Of a DNA stretch of 64,000 nt, positions 7,934-18,009 are shown piece by piece. Source of the stretch: an uncultured Lachnospiraceae bacterium (GTDB taxonomy: Bacteria; Bacillota; Clostridia; Lachnospirales; Lachnospiraceae); contig CADBFZ010000004.1 of NCBI GenBank assembly GCA_902794095.1, positions 1 through 64,000 of the forward strand, in the 5' to 3' direction. Each line of letters begins with the position of its first letter. Within the stretch, counting starts at the first letter, position 1. Below the pieces are notes generated by a model. That model was not told the DNA's origin, made no database searches, and saw only the letters and a program-made list of their open reading frames with translations. The position numbers were made by a program, and so were the translations under genes.

Positions 7934-10521
7934 ACATAATGGCCAGACTCACTCTCAGGCATCTGAGGGAAAATATGAAACGTACCGTGGTCACGATTTT
8001 GGGCATAGTCATGGCAACATCTCTGATAACCGCCATGCTTCTGGGAGCGTTTTCTGCGATTGATTTTTTCGGAGAAGTAGAAATTCACATGAATGGTAAT
8101 GTTCATGCGGCATGCTACAAAGTGACCGAAGAGCAGTTTAAAGCATTAAAAGAAGATCCCCGCATTGAGTCGGTGGGACTTATGGACACTGATTCTGTTA
8201 TAAGTGCCGTCAGGCTAAGCTGTGAAGGAGAGGACAGATTCAGAATAGGAAATATTGTACATGGTGATACCTCTTTTTTAACCGCTAAAGTCACGGATGA
8301 ATATGAAGGTACACTTCCTACATCATCATCTGAAGTTGCAGTGGAACGGAAATTTCTGGATGACAACGGACTTAATCTGTCAATCGGCGATACCATTACC
8401 TTTGAAGAGGGAAACAGATACTCTATAGACGCGGACGGCAATGTTACTTACTGGGCCGGAAATTACCGTTCCGAAGAGTCATTTGAAACGATTGATACCG
8501 TAACCTGCACCATTACCGCTGTTTTGAACGGAAATACCCCTACCAGAGGAAATGATATTTTACGAGGCCTTGATGAAGGCTATTTCCCCGAACAGGATAA
8601 TACAATGATCACGTTTACTCTTAAAAAATGTGATCATACTGCGAACAGTCAGATCAATGACATAGTAAGTTTATACGGCATCGAACATATCAGTAAGAAT
8701 AGTGAATTGTTAGTAACACGTTTTTCTTTTGAAAAAGGAATGGGCGGATTCGCTTCTTTCTTTTCAATGATGCTGGTAGGACTGACCATAGTGGTTGCCA
8801 CATCGGTTATCCTGATAGTTAATTCATTCGGAATGTCACTGGCCGAGAGAATGAGATATCTGGGAATGCTTGCAAGCGTCGGTGCAACGGGAAAGCAGAA
8901 GAGGTTTTCGGTCTATTTTGAAGGACTTGTGCTCGGAGTTATCGGAATTCCCCTGGGAATACTTGCAGGTATTTTAGGAACCAAGATCACGCTCCTTGTG
9001 CTGGGATCCAAAATGCTTGAATCCGGAATGGTAAACGGCGGGGATAAAATGACCGGGGGAATCCCTGTGGCCTATTCTCCCGCAGTATTTCTGGCAGTGG
9101 TCGTTATTTCGGGACTTACCATTCTGATCTCGCTCCTTGCTCCTTCCGTAAAGGCTTCAAAGGTAATGCCGATAGATGCATTGAGAGAGACTAATACCGT
9201 GAAACTTAAAGCCAGAAGTCTCAGAACAAATCCTATTGTTCGTAAGATTCTCGGATATGAAGGAGAACTTGCTCTCAAGAATATCAAAAGAAACGGATTT
9301 AAATCCAAGGTTATTTCTTTTTCCATAACCGTATCGGTCATACTGTTTCTTACCATAGATTATTTCTGCGAAAGCGTGGATAAGGTGAATAAATATGATT
9401 ACAATGCACCTTATCAGGTGAGTGCTTCCTGCTATTATGATCAAAAGGATATGCTGAAAGAAGACCTTGCGGGGATTGACGGAATTAAAGATATGTATAT
9501 CTGTGATTTCGTAGCTTACAAATTTAAACCCGGGGTCAGAGCTGACGGAGAAGTCGAAGAGGTCGTACTTGCCAATGCGTCCATAACGAATCCTTCTTTC
9601 AGAACGGATGATTACAAAGGGCTTGACATAAATGCCATGGCAGCTTTGGCAATCGAAGACGATGATTTCAGAGAGATCCTTTCACGAAACGGATTGCCGG
9701 AAGACAAGTATTTCGGTGATGTCTTAAGAGGACTTATGATCAATTCGTATTTCCATAAATCCTCTGACAAACCTGTCTTTAATGAGAGTATCATCGGACA
9801 GTCCCTTTACTACGATGAGGCTATGGGAAATCCTCCCGCAGTGGAAGTCGGTGATCTTATCCCCTATGAGGGCGGAAGCTATGCTTACGAGATTTTACCC
9901 AAAGAGAGTATTGTGCTTATCGTACCGGAATCAATGTATTATAAGAGTGCTGTAAAGGTGCTTCCGGAGGAGAGACTTGTTGCGTCATTAGGCATAGAAA
10001 CGGATAATGCGGAAGAAGTTGAACAGGCTATAGAGGATCTGTTTGCAGAAGGTAAGTATGAGTACTATTACAGCGCAGATCTTACCCAGATTCTTGTTAT
10101 CATGAATACGGTCACTTTGATACTCAAGGTCAGTATGTACGGATTTACCACTCTTCTGACACTGGTTGCCATAGCCAATATCATCAACACGATCTCAACC
10201 GGAATACTCCTTCGGAGAAAAGAATTCGCAATGTACAGATCCGTCGGAATGGATGCGCACGGTTTTAAGAAGATGATCAGACTGGAGACATTTTTGTACG
10301 GTATTAAGGCAGTTCTTTTCGGAATTCCGATATCGATACTCCTGAGCTATCTTATGTACAGCAGAATGAGGGGCAATCTGTTCGCATTCGTCCCCAATTA
10401 CAGGATGTATCCGGTCGTGATAGCCGCAGTCTTCGGAGTCATCGGCTTAAGCATGCTGATGAGCATGAATAAGATCAAAAACGACGAGATAATAGATGTA
10501 TTAAAAGAGGATATCTGCTGA
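7930..10521 (+). CDS. FtsX-like ABC permease, two large external domains
   Basis: An 863-aa membrane protein built as two FtsX-type halves. Helix 1 (about 18-42) is followed by a roughly 220-aa external domain and then three helices (about 270-405). The second half has one helix (about 460-480), a further external domain of about 220 aa, and three helices near the C terminus (about 710-850). The cytoplasmic SLAERMRYLGMLASVGATGKQ segment after the first-half helix and LRRKEFAMYRSVGMDAHGFKK in the second half are the usual FtsX coupling loops. Bce permeases instead have ten helices and one large loop, so this is closer to the eight-helix double-FtsX class. The substrate is unknown. GGAGG lies 10 nt before the ATG. 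Confidence 0.9.
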   Translation: MNIMARLTLRHLRENMKRTVVTILGIVMATSLITAMLLGAFSAIDFFGEVEIHMNGNVHAACYKVTEEQFKALKEDPRIESVGLMDTDSVISAVRLSCEGEDRFRIGNIVHGDTSFLTAKVTDEYEGTLPTSSSEVAVERKFLDDNGLNLSIGDTITFEEGNRYSIDADGNVTYWAGNYRSEESFETIDTVTCTITAVLNGNTPTRGNDILRGLDEGYFPEQDNTMITFTLKKCDHTANSQINDIVSLYGIEHISKNSELLVTRFSFEKGMGGFASFFSMMLVGLTIVVATSVILIVNSFGMSLAERMRYLGMLASVGATGKQKRFSVYFEGLVLGVIGIPLGILAGILGTKITLLVLGSKMLESGMVNGGDKMTGGIPVAYSPAVFLAVVVISGLTILISLLAPSVKASKVMPIDALRETNTVKLKARSLRTNPIVRKILGYEGELALKNIKRNGFKSKVISFSITVSVILFLTIDYFCESVDKVNKYDYNAPYQVSASCYYDQKDMLKEDLAGIDGIKDMYICDFVAYKFKPGVRADGEVEEVVLANASITNPSFRTDDYKGLDINAMAALAIEDDDFREILSRNGLPEDKYFGDVLRGLMINSYFHKSSDKPVFNESIIGQSLYYDEAMGNPPAVEVGDLIPYEGGSYAYEILPKESIVLIVPESMYYKSAVKVLPEERLVASLGIETDNAEEVEQAIEDLFAEGKYEYYYSADLTQILVIMNTVTLILKVSMYGFTTLLTLVAIANIINTISTGILLRRKEFAMYRSVGMDAHGFKKMIRLETFLYGIKAVLFGIPISILLSYLMYSRMRGNLFAFVPNYRMYPVVIAAVFGVIGLSMLMSMNKIKNDEIIDVLKEDIC

Positions 10522-10527
10522 TTTCAG

Positions 10528-10555
10528 GTCCCGGACCCAAAGTCCGGGACTTTTT
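10528..10555 (+). terminator. Terminator after the ABC permease
   Basis: A perfect 9-bp stem GTCCCGGAC/GTCCGGGAC (10528-10536, 10542-10550) with a 5-nt loop is followed by TTTTT. Confidence 0.95.
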
Positions 10556-10602
10556 AGGCTAAAAAACCCCTAAAACCGCCAAAATACACCGTTTTGTCAC
10601 AA

Positions 10603-10630
10603 TTGTCTGTTGTATAGAATGTGTTATAAT
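10603..10630 (+). promoter_or_regulatory. Sigma-A promoter of the HD-GYP/hybrid kinase operon
   Basis: The -35 TTGTCT (10603-10608), a 16-bp spacer and a perfect -10 TATAAT (10625-10630) predict a start near 10637, leaving a leader of about 180 nt. Confidence 0.75.
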
Positions 10631-10636
10631 TAAATG

Positions 10637-10816
10637 TAGTATGCACTGTACGGTTTTTTGAGGCGGGAAGCTGGGAATGTGTACCATAGTAATGAAACTT
10701 AATACGTTTTCTTGTGTTATGCCGAATAGACAGGTATCAAAGTATGTCCGGGGCGGATTTTTGCTGTTTCAGTGAAGATCCCTGCCGGGCATTTTTTATA
10801 TATGTACGGAGGAACG
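10637..10816 (+). promoter_or_regulatory. Structured leader with intrinsic terminator; possible riboswitch
   Basis: The leader ends in a long hairpin (10746-10790). The outer stem GTCCGG/CCGGGC is followed by a 3x3 internal loop, then a 12-bp stem GGATTTTTGCTG/CAGTGAAGATCC with G-U pairs and a TTT loop, then a T6 tract (10792-10797). It lies just before the GGAGGA site at 10808. Upstream, a 7-bp stem forms around TAATACG...TGTGTTA (about 10700-10721). A terminator between promoter and first gene implies conditional readthrough. I find no GEMM c-di-GMP aptamer, T-box or other class I can name. The ligand is unknown. Confidence 0.5.
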
Positions 10817-12949
10817 ATGAAATTAACTAAGCTGAGGATTAACAAAAACAGCATATACAGGATTGCATCGGTTGTCGGAGGCGTCGCGGTCAACGTACTG
10901 CTTGCATATCTGATAAATATGTCCGGAGTACCCATGTATCTGGACTGTGTAGGAACTCTGTTTGTGGCAGCACTCTCGGGAATGCTGCCCGGCCTTGTCA
11001 CGGCTGTCGCAACCAATATCCTGTGCTCGTTCTTTAACACGTTTTCTGTTTATTACACCGTTATCGGAGTACTCATTGCAATCGGAACATCACATTTCAT
11101 AAAACATGAGTACAACAAAAATAAGATAAACTTCGCATGGTTTTTGCTTACCATCTCCTTATGCGCAGGCTTTCTCGGTACTATTTTCCAGTGGCTGCTT
11201 ATGGGCAAGCCCCAGTTCGAGGATGTTGCCAGGGCATCTCTTACACTTGCAGGCGATAACAAAGTTGCATACTTCCTGTTCTCCATGCTTCTTAATATCG
11301 GACTCAATCTTGTAGATAAGGGAATTTCACTTGCCCTTGCTCTTTTCGGATTATGGTTTGTTCCTGCAGATAAAAAGACTGAGATAAGAAACAGCAAATG
11401 GAGACAGAAGCCCCTTTCCAAGGAAGAGGCAAAAGCCATTAAGAGAGAGCATGTAAAAGGTGAATCATCTCTAAGGGCCAGACTTACATATATGCTTATT
11501 CTCACCGCACTGTCCCTTACCATCGGACTAAGTGTGATCAATATTACCCAGTATTTTAATGACAAGAAAGATGAATACAAAGAAAACGCGATCAATGCCG
11601 CAAGATTCGCTGCATCGATCATTGATGCCAATAAGGTTGATACATTTTTGACAACCGGAGAAAATGCGCCGGGATATGCGGAGGCTGTTGAGGAATTTAG
11701 AAGAATAAGAGATTCCATTCCCGGTGTTAAGTATCTGTATCTTATCAAAGTAAGGCAGGAAGGATGCGTATTTATCATCGATCTGGATGCCGATGATGAG
11801 CCCGGATACGAAAACGGAGAGCTTGTTGAATTTGAGGAAGCTTTTATCCCCTATCTGCCCAGTCTTTTTGCGGGAGAGGAAATTGAACCGATCGAATCCA
11901 ATGACACATTCGGATGGGTTATCTCGTCATATTATCCCGTCAGAAATTCCGACGGCATCACTGTAGGATATGTCGGTGCCGATGCATCGCTTTCATATGC
12001 GTCTGAGTATGTCGGAAAGTATGCGCTTAAAACCATTCTTGTTTTTTCGGGATTCTTCTCACTTATCCTTGCTTATGGCCTCTGGGTTTCCGAATATCAC
12101 ATGATCTACCCTATCGGAAGTATGGCAAAAGCAATCAGCGACTTTACTCTCGGTGAGAACGATCAGGCAACGCTCGACAGTAAAGTCCGTAAGCTCAGAG
12201 CACTGGATATTCATACGAACAATGAAATCGAAAAACTATATACGTCGCTGTGTAAGATGGCATCCGAGACAACGGAGCAGATGCGAAGCGTAAGATATCT
12301 GGCTGAGAGTTCGGACAAGATGCAGAACGGACTGATCATCACGATGGCGGACCTCGTGGAAAACAGAGACTCCGATACAGGTGCACATATCGCTAAGACA
12401 GCGGAATACGTCAAGATAATATCCGAGTCACTTAAGAAGAAAGGATACTATTCCGAGAAACTTACGCCCAAGTTTATGTCGGATATAGTCAAGTCGGCGC
12501 CCTTGCATGACGTCGGTAAGATCAGTATTCCGGATAATGTCCTGAATAAGCCGGGCAAGCTCGATGATGGTGAGTATGAGATCATGAAGTCTCATACCAT
12601 ATACGGCAGAGAGATAATTGAAAAAGTTATCAATACCGTTAACGGTGAAAACTATCTCAAGGAAGCCAGAAACATGGCGGCATATCACCATGAAAGATGG
12701 GACGGCAAGGGATATCCCGAGAAACTTCACGGGCAGGTCATTCCTCTTGCAGCCCGTATAATGGCGGTTGCGGATGTATTCGATGCACTTACGTCTCCCA
12801 GAGTATATAAGCCTGCATTCTCTATTGAGAAAGCACTCGAGATAATAAACGACGGATCCGGTAAAATGTTCGACCCCAAGGTCGTAGAAGCGTTTATGGA
12901 TGCGATGCCCGAGATCAAAGTTGTTCTTAAGAAGTATCAGGAAAGTTAA
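10817..12949 (+). CDS. Membrane HD-GYP phosphodiesterase with ECF-S-like sensor
   Basis: A 710-aa protein predicted to hydrolyse cyclic di-GMP. The first 185 residues contain five to six membrane helices with the pattern MYLDCVGTLFVAALSGMLPG, which resembles the substrate-binding S components of ECF vitamin transporters. A helix near 225 is followed by an external Cache-like sensor (about 250-400: IPGVKYLYLIK, WVISSYYPVRNSDG) and another helix near 415. The C-terminal HD-GYP domain (about 500-690) is complete: LHDVGK with His and Asp at about 564-565, then YHHERWDGKGYPE near 623, and ADVFDALTS. ATG 10817 follows GGAGGA; an upstream in-frame GTG at 10772 sits inside the terminator hairpin and is rejected. 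It heads a four-gene operon. Ligand sensing by the S-like part is inferred. Confidence 0.88.
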   Translation: MKLTKLRINKNSIYRIASVVGGVAVNVLLAYLINMSGVPMYLDCVGTLFVAALSGMLPGLVTAVATNILCSFFNTFSVYYTVIGVLIAIGTSHFIKHEYNKNKINFAWFLLTISLCAGFLGTIFQWLLMGKPQFEDVARASLTLAGDNKVAYFLFSMLLNIGLNLVDKGISLALALFGLWFVPADKKTEIRNSKWRQKPLSKEEAKAIKREHVKGESSLRARLTYMLILTALSLTIGLSVINITQYFNDKKDEYKENAINAARFAASIIDANKVDTFLTTGENAPGYAEAVEEFRRIRDSIPGVKYLYLIKVRQEGCVFIIDLDADDEPGYENGELVEFEEAFIPYLPSLFAGEEIEPIESNDTFGWVISSYYPVRNSDGITVGYVGADASLSYASEYVGKYALKTILVFSGFFSLILAYGLWVSEYHMIYPIGSMAKAISDFTLGENDQATLDSKVRKLRALDIHTNNEIEKLYTSLCKMASETTEQMRSVRYLAESSDKMQNGLIITMADLVENRDSDTGAHIAKTAEYVKIISESLKKKGYYSEKLTPKFMSDIVKSAPLHDVGKISIPDNVLNKPGKLDDGEYEIMKSHTIYGREIIEKVINTVNGENYLKEARNMAAYHHERWDGKGYPEKLHGQVIPLAARIMAVADVFDALTSPRVYKPAFSIEKALEIINDGSGKMFDPKVVEAFMDAMPEIKVVLKKYQES

Positions 12950-12964
12950 CGGAGGAAATCGTTA

Positions 12965-15900
12965 ATGATCGGATTGAAAAATAAAACCGGAAGACGTACG
13001 GCATCGGTGATAGCAGGTGCGTTCCTTTCGGCAGTGATCATAAGTATTCCTGTATCTGCAGGCGGAAATATTCATGCTCCGGAAACAATATCCGAGGAAA
13101 TGACAGAAAACAGGATTGGAGGAGGCTACTCTGCATCGGGACAGCTGGATGGTGCGGGATATACCGCTAAGCTTTATGATGCGACGAACGGCCTTCCTAC
13201 ATCAGATGCAAACTGCATTCTCGGGACAAGTGACGGATATGTATGGATCGGCGGATACAGCGGAATCATAAGATATGATGGTCTTAATTTCGAAAGACTG
13301 GATTCCTCCGAAGGACTTACAAGCGGAAGATTCATATTCGAAGATTCAAAGGGAAGAGTATGGGTTGGAACTAATGACAATGGTGTCGTTTTAATCGAGA
13401 AGAACATTCGTGTTCATTACACTTATAAGGATGGTCTTCCTTCTTCGTCCATAAGATGCTTTGCGGAGGATACCGCGGGTAATATCTTTATCGGAACAAC
13501 AGCCGGATTATCATATGTTGATAAGAACGGTATGCTCAGATCCATTGATGATGAAAGAATCAACAATGAGATTATCTCTACGCTTTCATCAACTCCTGCC
13601 GGATATATATATGGTACGACGAAAAACGGACATGTATTTATGATTGAATCCGAGCATGTAGAGCATTTCTATGAAAACGGATACCTTGGTCCTGAAATGA
13701 TCACTACGCTTTACGCAGATCCCGAGAAAGAGGGGTATCTGTATTTCGGTACCGAAGCAGGAACAATCTATTACGGCCTTTTCGGAGATCTGACCGACCG
13801 AATGAAGAAAACAAATGTATCTTTTGATAAAGGTATCGTCAGCATCACTTACGCGTGTGGACGCATATGGGTTGCAACCAACTCTGCTGCCGGATATCTC
13901 GATATTGAACGGAGATTCCATGAGCTCCGAAATATTCCCATGCATAATGCAATCGAAATGATCACTGCGGATTATCAGGGTAATCTTTGGCTTGCATCGT
14001 CCAGACAGGGAGTAATGAAAGTTGTCACCAACAACTTCATTGATGTTTATGAACTGACAGGTCTTGATGAAGAGGTAGTAAACACAACCTGCTACTACAA
14101 GAACAATCTCTTCGTCGGAACTGATTCGGGACTTCACGTTATCAATGCATATAACCAGATAGTAAGAAGTGACCTGTCTGATTATTTCGGAACTGCAAGA
14201 ATCAGGTGCATTATCGAAGGAACAGAGGAGGATCTGTGGATATGTACATATTCTGCCGAAATGGGAATTGTACATCTGGATTCTTCGGGAAAATTTACAA
14301 ATATCACCGAGGAAGACGGACTTCCTGATAACTCCGTCAGATGTGCGGTGCTTGCGGATGACGGTTCACTTCTTGCAGGTACAAACGGCGGACTTGCGAT
14401 CATCAAAAACGGAAAAGTTGTAAGAACCGTAACTTCAGAGGATGGAATCGAAAACACGATCTTCCTGACTGTTGAGTCTGATTCGGAAGGTAATATCTAT
14501 GCCGGAACAGACGGTGACGGAATATACGTGATCAGCGGAAATGATATCAAACACATCGGAAGAGATGAAGGTCTCTCCAGCGATGTTGTGTTAAGAATCA
14601 AAAGGGATGATGCGAGAAAAGTAATCTGGTTTGTAACTTCGAACTCGATACAGTTCTACTGGAATGATGGAGTTCATACCGTAACCTCATTCCCTTACAA
14701 TAACAACTTCGACATTTTCTACGATAAGCTCGGTGATATCTGGGTTCTGTCATCCTACGGAATCTTCTCGGTTAAAGCAACCGATATGATCAATGACAGT
14801 ATTACCGATTACAGACTTTATACTACGGCAAACGGTCTTACCAGTGTTCCCACCAGTAATTCCTTCAGCTGCCTGGACGAATTCGGTAATCTCTACATTT
14901 CCGGAAGAACGGGAGTCAACAGAGTAAATATCAATCACTTCTTTGAATCGGTTTCTTATCTTAGAATGGGAGTCCGTTCTATTTTCGTCGGAGACGAGGA
15001 ACTGCTTCCGGATGCGGACGGAGTATATACGATTCCTTCAACCAATGCTCGTATTACCATCGTACCTGCGGTTCTTGATTACACCATGACCAATCCCATG
15101 ATCAAGGTATATCTGGAGGGCGCGAATGATAACGGAATAACCGTTGAAAGAAGTAACCTTACATCACTGGAATATACCGGACTTAAATACGGCAACTATA
15201 TTCTTCACATTCAAATCCTGGACGGTGTAACGGGTAATGCAATCGAAGAAGCAACCTACACCATAGTAAAGCAGCCCAGACTCTCCGAACTTCTCGGAAT
15301 GAGGATACTGCTTATTGCGATTGTCGGTCTTATCTGCGGACTCATCGTTTGGAGAATAATGTCCGGTACGATCATCAGAAGACAGTATAAGGAAATCCAG
15401 ATTGCAAGGGATGAAGCAGAGAGAGCAAACTCCGCTAAGTCCAGATTCCTTGCAAATATGTCACATGAGATCAGAACGCCCATCAATACGATCATGGGAA
15501 TGGATGAGATGATCCTGCGTGAAGACCCGGCGGATGTTCCCAAGCCGTATTTCATGTCGGTCATCAACTACGCACTTGATATAAGGGATGCATCGGAATC
15601 GCTGCTCGGCTTGGTTAACGACCTTCTCGATATTTCCAAGATCGAGTCCGGCAAGATGAATCTTATCGAAAAAGAATACGATTCCGCCGAGATGCTCAGA
15701 TCTCTTGTTAAGATGACAAGAATAAGAAGTAATCAAAAGGACCTCACATTTGATTACGATATCGATGAAGATCTTCCCAAGCACATGTACGGTGATGAAC
15801 CCAAGGTTAAGCAGATACTTATGAACCTGCTTACCAATGCGGTTAAGTACACCGACATCGGTGGTCTTACACTCAGCGTAAATGTGCAGACCAAAACCGA

Positions 15901-17221
15901 TAAGGAAGTAAATCTTGTATTTACCGTTAAGGATACGGGAATCGGAATTAAACCCGAAGATATGGATAAGCTCTTCAACGCATACGAGAGATTCGATGAA
16001 GAGAAGAACAGCGGAATTCAGGGAACGGGTCTCGGACTTGATATATCCAAGAGATTTGCCGAGCTTATGAACGGAACTCTGGAGTGCAAGAGTGTCTACG
16101 GTGAAGGCTCCGAATTCATCCTTACATGTACTCAGAGATATGAAGAGGCAGAGGTTATCGGAACATTTGATGAACATGCGGGAGACGAAGCGGGCAAGCC
16201 TTATGTTCCTCAGTTTATCGCACCCGATGCGGATATCCTGGTAGTAGATGATAATCCCATGAACCTTACCGTAATCAAGGGACTTCTTAAGGCAACCAAG
16301 GTATTTGTTACCACCGCAACAAGCGGGGAAGAGGGACTTGAGAAAGTCAGAGTCGAGAACTTTAACGTAGTTCTCCTGGATCACATGATGCCCGGAATGG
16401 ACGGCATAGAAACCCTTGAAAAGATTCGTGAGATCAAGCCCAATCTTCCCGTTTATGCACTTACAGCAAATGCAATGGCGGGCGGTGCAGAGTTTTATAT
16501 GTCCAAGGGCTTTAACGGATATCTTGCCAAGCCCATAGACAGCCGCGAACTTGAGAAGGCAATCATGAAGCATCTTCCCGATGAGATCATGATGAAGCCC
16601 GGAAATGATGATGCGGTTACGGACCTTAAAGAACTTCCCGATGAACTTAAGTGGATCAAAGACGTTCAGGGAATCAATCTCGATGAAGGCATTAAAGCAG
16701 CAGGCGGAGTTACATCCTACATTACCGCCATCAATATGTTCCATGAAACAATTGAGTCCAATGCCAAGGTTATCGAAGATGCACTTGCGGATAATGACAT
16801 AAAGCTGTTTACAGTCAAGGTACATGCGCTTAAGACATCCGCAAGGATCGTAGGAGCAACGGAGTTGTCAGTGCTTTGCGAGAAGCTTGAAGAAGCCGGC
16901 AATAAATCAGATACGGAATTTATTGCGGAAAACGGAGACAAACTTCTTGAGATGCACAGAGCATTTAAGGATAAACTTTCCAAACTTACCGAAGGAAAAG
17001 AAGACGATAAGAAGCCTGTTCCCGAGGATGAACTGAAGGATGCATACAAAGCACTTAAGGAAGTTATCCCGGAGATGGATTATGACTCTGTAGAGATGAT
17101 CGTAGACCAGATTCTTTCATATAAGCTTCCCGATGCCGATGCTGTATTCTTCGGAAAGCTTAAGACCAATCTCAAGGCAGTCAATTGGGAAGAACTTGAA
17201 AAAATGATTCAGGAGAAATAG
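12965..17221 (+). CDS. Hybrid sensor kinase with two-component propeller repeats
   Basis: A 1418-aa one-protein phosphorelay. A signal peptide (about 1-32, ending in SIPVSAGG) leads to some fourteen propeller repeats (about 55-690) of the GLP...SNG.LWIGT type (DGYVWIGGYSGIIRYDG). A Y_Y_Y-like beta domain (about 690-765) precedes a single helix at about 775-800. Inside the cell are HisKA with His834 in MSHEIRTP, an ATPase domain (NLLTNAVKYT, DTGIGIKPEDM, GTGLGLDISK), a receiver with phosphoacceptor Asp at about 1139 in LLDHMMPGMDG, and an HPt domain with His at about 1287 in KVHALKTSAR. It resembles Bacteroides HTCS sensors but ends in HPt rather than an AraC domain, so it needs a separate output. 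The receiver protein encoded 8 nt downstream is the obvious candidate. Confidence 0.92.
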   Translation: MIGLKNKTGRRTASVIAGAFLSAVIISIPVSAGGNIHAPETISEEMTENRIGGGYSASGQLDGAGYTAKLYDATNGLPTSDANCILGTSDGYVWIGGYSGIIRYDGLNFERLDSSEGLTSGRFIFEDSKGRVWVGTNDNGVVLIEKNIRVHYTYKDGLPSSSIRCFAEDTAGNIFIGTTAGLSYVDKNGMLRSIDDERINNEIISTLSSTPAGYIYGTTKNGHVFMIESEHVEHFYENGYLGPEMITTLYADPEKEGYLYFGTEAGTIYYGLFGDLTDRMKKTNVSFDKGIVSITYACGRIWVATNSAAGYLDIERRFHELRNIPMHNAIEMITADYQGNLWLASSRQGVMKVVTNNFIDVYELTGLDEEVVNTTCYYKNNLFVGTDSGLHVINAYNQIVRSDLSDYFGTARIRCIIEGTEEDLWICTYSAEMGIVHLDSSGKFTNITEEDGLPDNSVRCAVLADDGSLLAGTNGGLAIIKNGKVVRTVTSEDGIENTIFLTVESDSEGNIYAGTDGDGIYVISGNDIKHIGRDEGLSSDVVLRIKRDDARKVIWFVTSNSIQFYWNDGVHTVTSFPYNNNFDIFYDKLGDIWVLSSYGIFSVKATDMINDSITDYRLYTTANGLTSVPTSNSFSCLDEFGNLYISGRTGVNRVNINHFFESVSYLRMGVRSIFVGDEELLPDADGVYTIPSTNARITIVPAVLDYTMTNPMIKVYLEGANDNGITVERSNLTSLEYTGLKYGNYILHIQILDGVTGNAIEEATYTIVKQPRLSELLGMRILLIAIVGLICGLIVWRIMSGTIIRRQYKEIQIARDEAERANSAKSRFLANMSHEIRTPINTIMGMDEMILREDPADVPKPYFMSVINYALDIRDASESLLGLVNDLLDISKIESGKMNLIEKEYDSAEMLRSLVKMTRIRSNQKDLTFDYDIDEDLPKHMYGDEPKVKQILMNLLTNAVKYTDIGGLTLSVNVQTKTDKEVNLVFTVKDTGIGIKPEDMDKLFNAYERFDEEKNSGIQGTGLGLDISKRFAELMNGTLECKSVYGEGSEFILTCTQRYEEAEVIGTFDEHAGDEAGKPYVPQFIAPDADILVVDDNPMNLTVIKGLLKATKVFVTTATSGEEGLEKVRVENFNVVLLDHMMPGMDGIETLEKIREIKPNLPVYALTANAMAGGAEFYMSKGFNGYLAKPIDSRELEKAIMKHLPDEIMMKPGNDDAVTDLKELPDELKWIKDVQGINLDEGIKAAGGVTSYITAINMFHETIESNAKVIEDALADNDIKLFTVKVHALKTSARIVGATELSVLCEKLEEAGNKSDTEFIAENGDKLLEMHRAFKDKLSKLTEGKEDDKKPVPEDELKDAYKALKEVIPEMDYDSVEMIVDQILSYKLPDADAVFFGKLKTNLKAVNWEELEKMIQEK

Positions 17222-17229
17222 GAGAGGAT

Positions 17230-17988
17230 ATGCCTAAGAATCGCATTATGGTAGCCGGTGAGAAGGAGTCCTTTCTCATAAGGGTACTGGTTAAAAAATT
17301 AAAAGACTCGGGATATGATGCCTATTTTGCAAACTGGACCGTTAATGATATTAACGCAGGCTGGGAAGATGCGGGACTTATTGCTCTTTACGCAGAAGAA
17401 AGAGAACATCCCGGTCATGACACTTTGGTCTTTCTTAAGGACAAGTTGAATGAAGATTCCAAGGTTGTTACCGTGATCGGTGAGAAGCAGGATATTAAAG
17501 TTATCACCGATGTGGTTCCTTCGGATCATATATACAAAGAGTATATAAGACCAATCGATGCATCGGCCTTTATCAAAGATGTGGAAGAAGTCATGGATAA
17601 GATGAATGCCGGTGAATTCAAGAAGAGCATTCTCATTGTTGATGACGATCCTAACTACATGGGAGTTGTAAGGGACTGGCTGAAAGGTACGTACAAAGTA
17701 TCCATGGCTAATTCCGGTCTTCAGGCAATCAAGTGGCTGGGTAAAAACAAAGCGGATCTCATACTTCTCGATCATGAGATGCCTATCACCAGCGGACCTC
17801 AGGTTCTGGAAATGCTCAGAGGCGATCTTGATACCGCATCCATCCCCGTAATGTTTCTTACCGGAAAGAGTGATAAAGAAAGTGTTATGGCCGTTTTGTC
17901 GTTAAGGCCCGAAGGATATTTCCTCAAGACCATTGAAAAAGAAGAACTCCTGCAGCAACTCAAGGAATTCTTCATTCGTCATAAATAA
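17230..17988 (+). CDS. Double-receiver protein (one degenerate, one intact)
   Basis: A 252-aa cytoplasmic protein with two receiver folds and no output domain. The N-terminal half (about 1-125) keeps receiver-like spacing but starts VAGEKES instead of an acidic pair and lacks a clear phosphoacceptor Asp, so it is a pseudo-receiver. The C-terminal half (about 133-252) is intact: LIVDDDP, Asp181 in LLDHEMP, FLTGKS and the Lys in YFLKT. It probably accepts phosphate from the HPt domain of the preceding hybrid kinase and passes the signal to the neighbouring HD-GYP proteins. That flow is inferred from gene order. A GGAGAGG site partly overlaps the upstream stop codon. Confidence 0.85.
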   Translation: MPKNRIMVAGEKESFLIRVLVKKLKDSGYDAYFANWTVNDINAGWEDAGLIALYAEEREHPGHDTLVFLKDKLNEDSKVVTVIGEKQDIKVITDVVPSDHIYKEYIRPIDASAFIKDVEEVMDKMNAGEFKKSILIVDDDPNYMGVVRDWLKGTYKVSMANSGLQAIKWLGKNKADLILLDHEMPITSGPQVLEMLRGDLDTASIPVMFLTGKSDKESVMAVLSLRPEGYFLKTIEKEELLQQLKEFFIRHK

Positions 17989-18009
17989 AACTGTAATAGG
18001 AAGTCGGAT

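Noticed and set aside
10637-10816. GEMM-type c-di-GMP riboswitch before the HD-GYP gene
   Set aside because: Neither the GCAAA-type aptamer core nor the tetraloop receptor pair of that class is present.
15461-16825. 454-codon open frame antisense to the hybrid kinase
   Set aside because: Mirrors the conserved HisKA-receiver region of the sense gene; low-complexity composition and no start signal.
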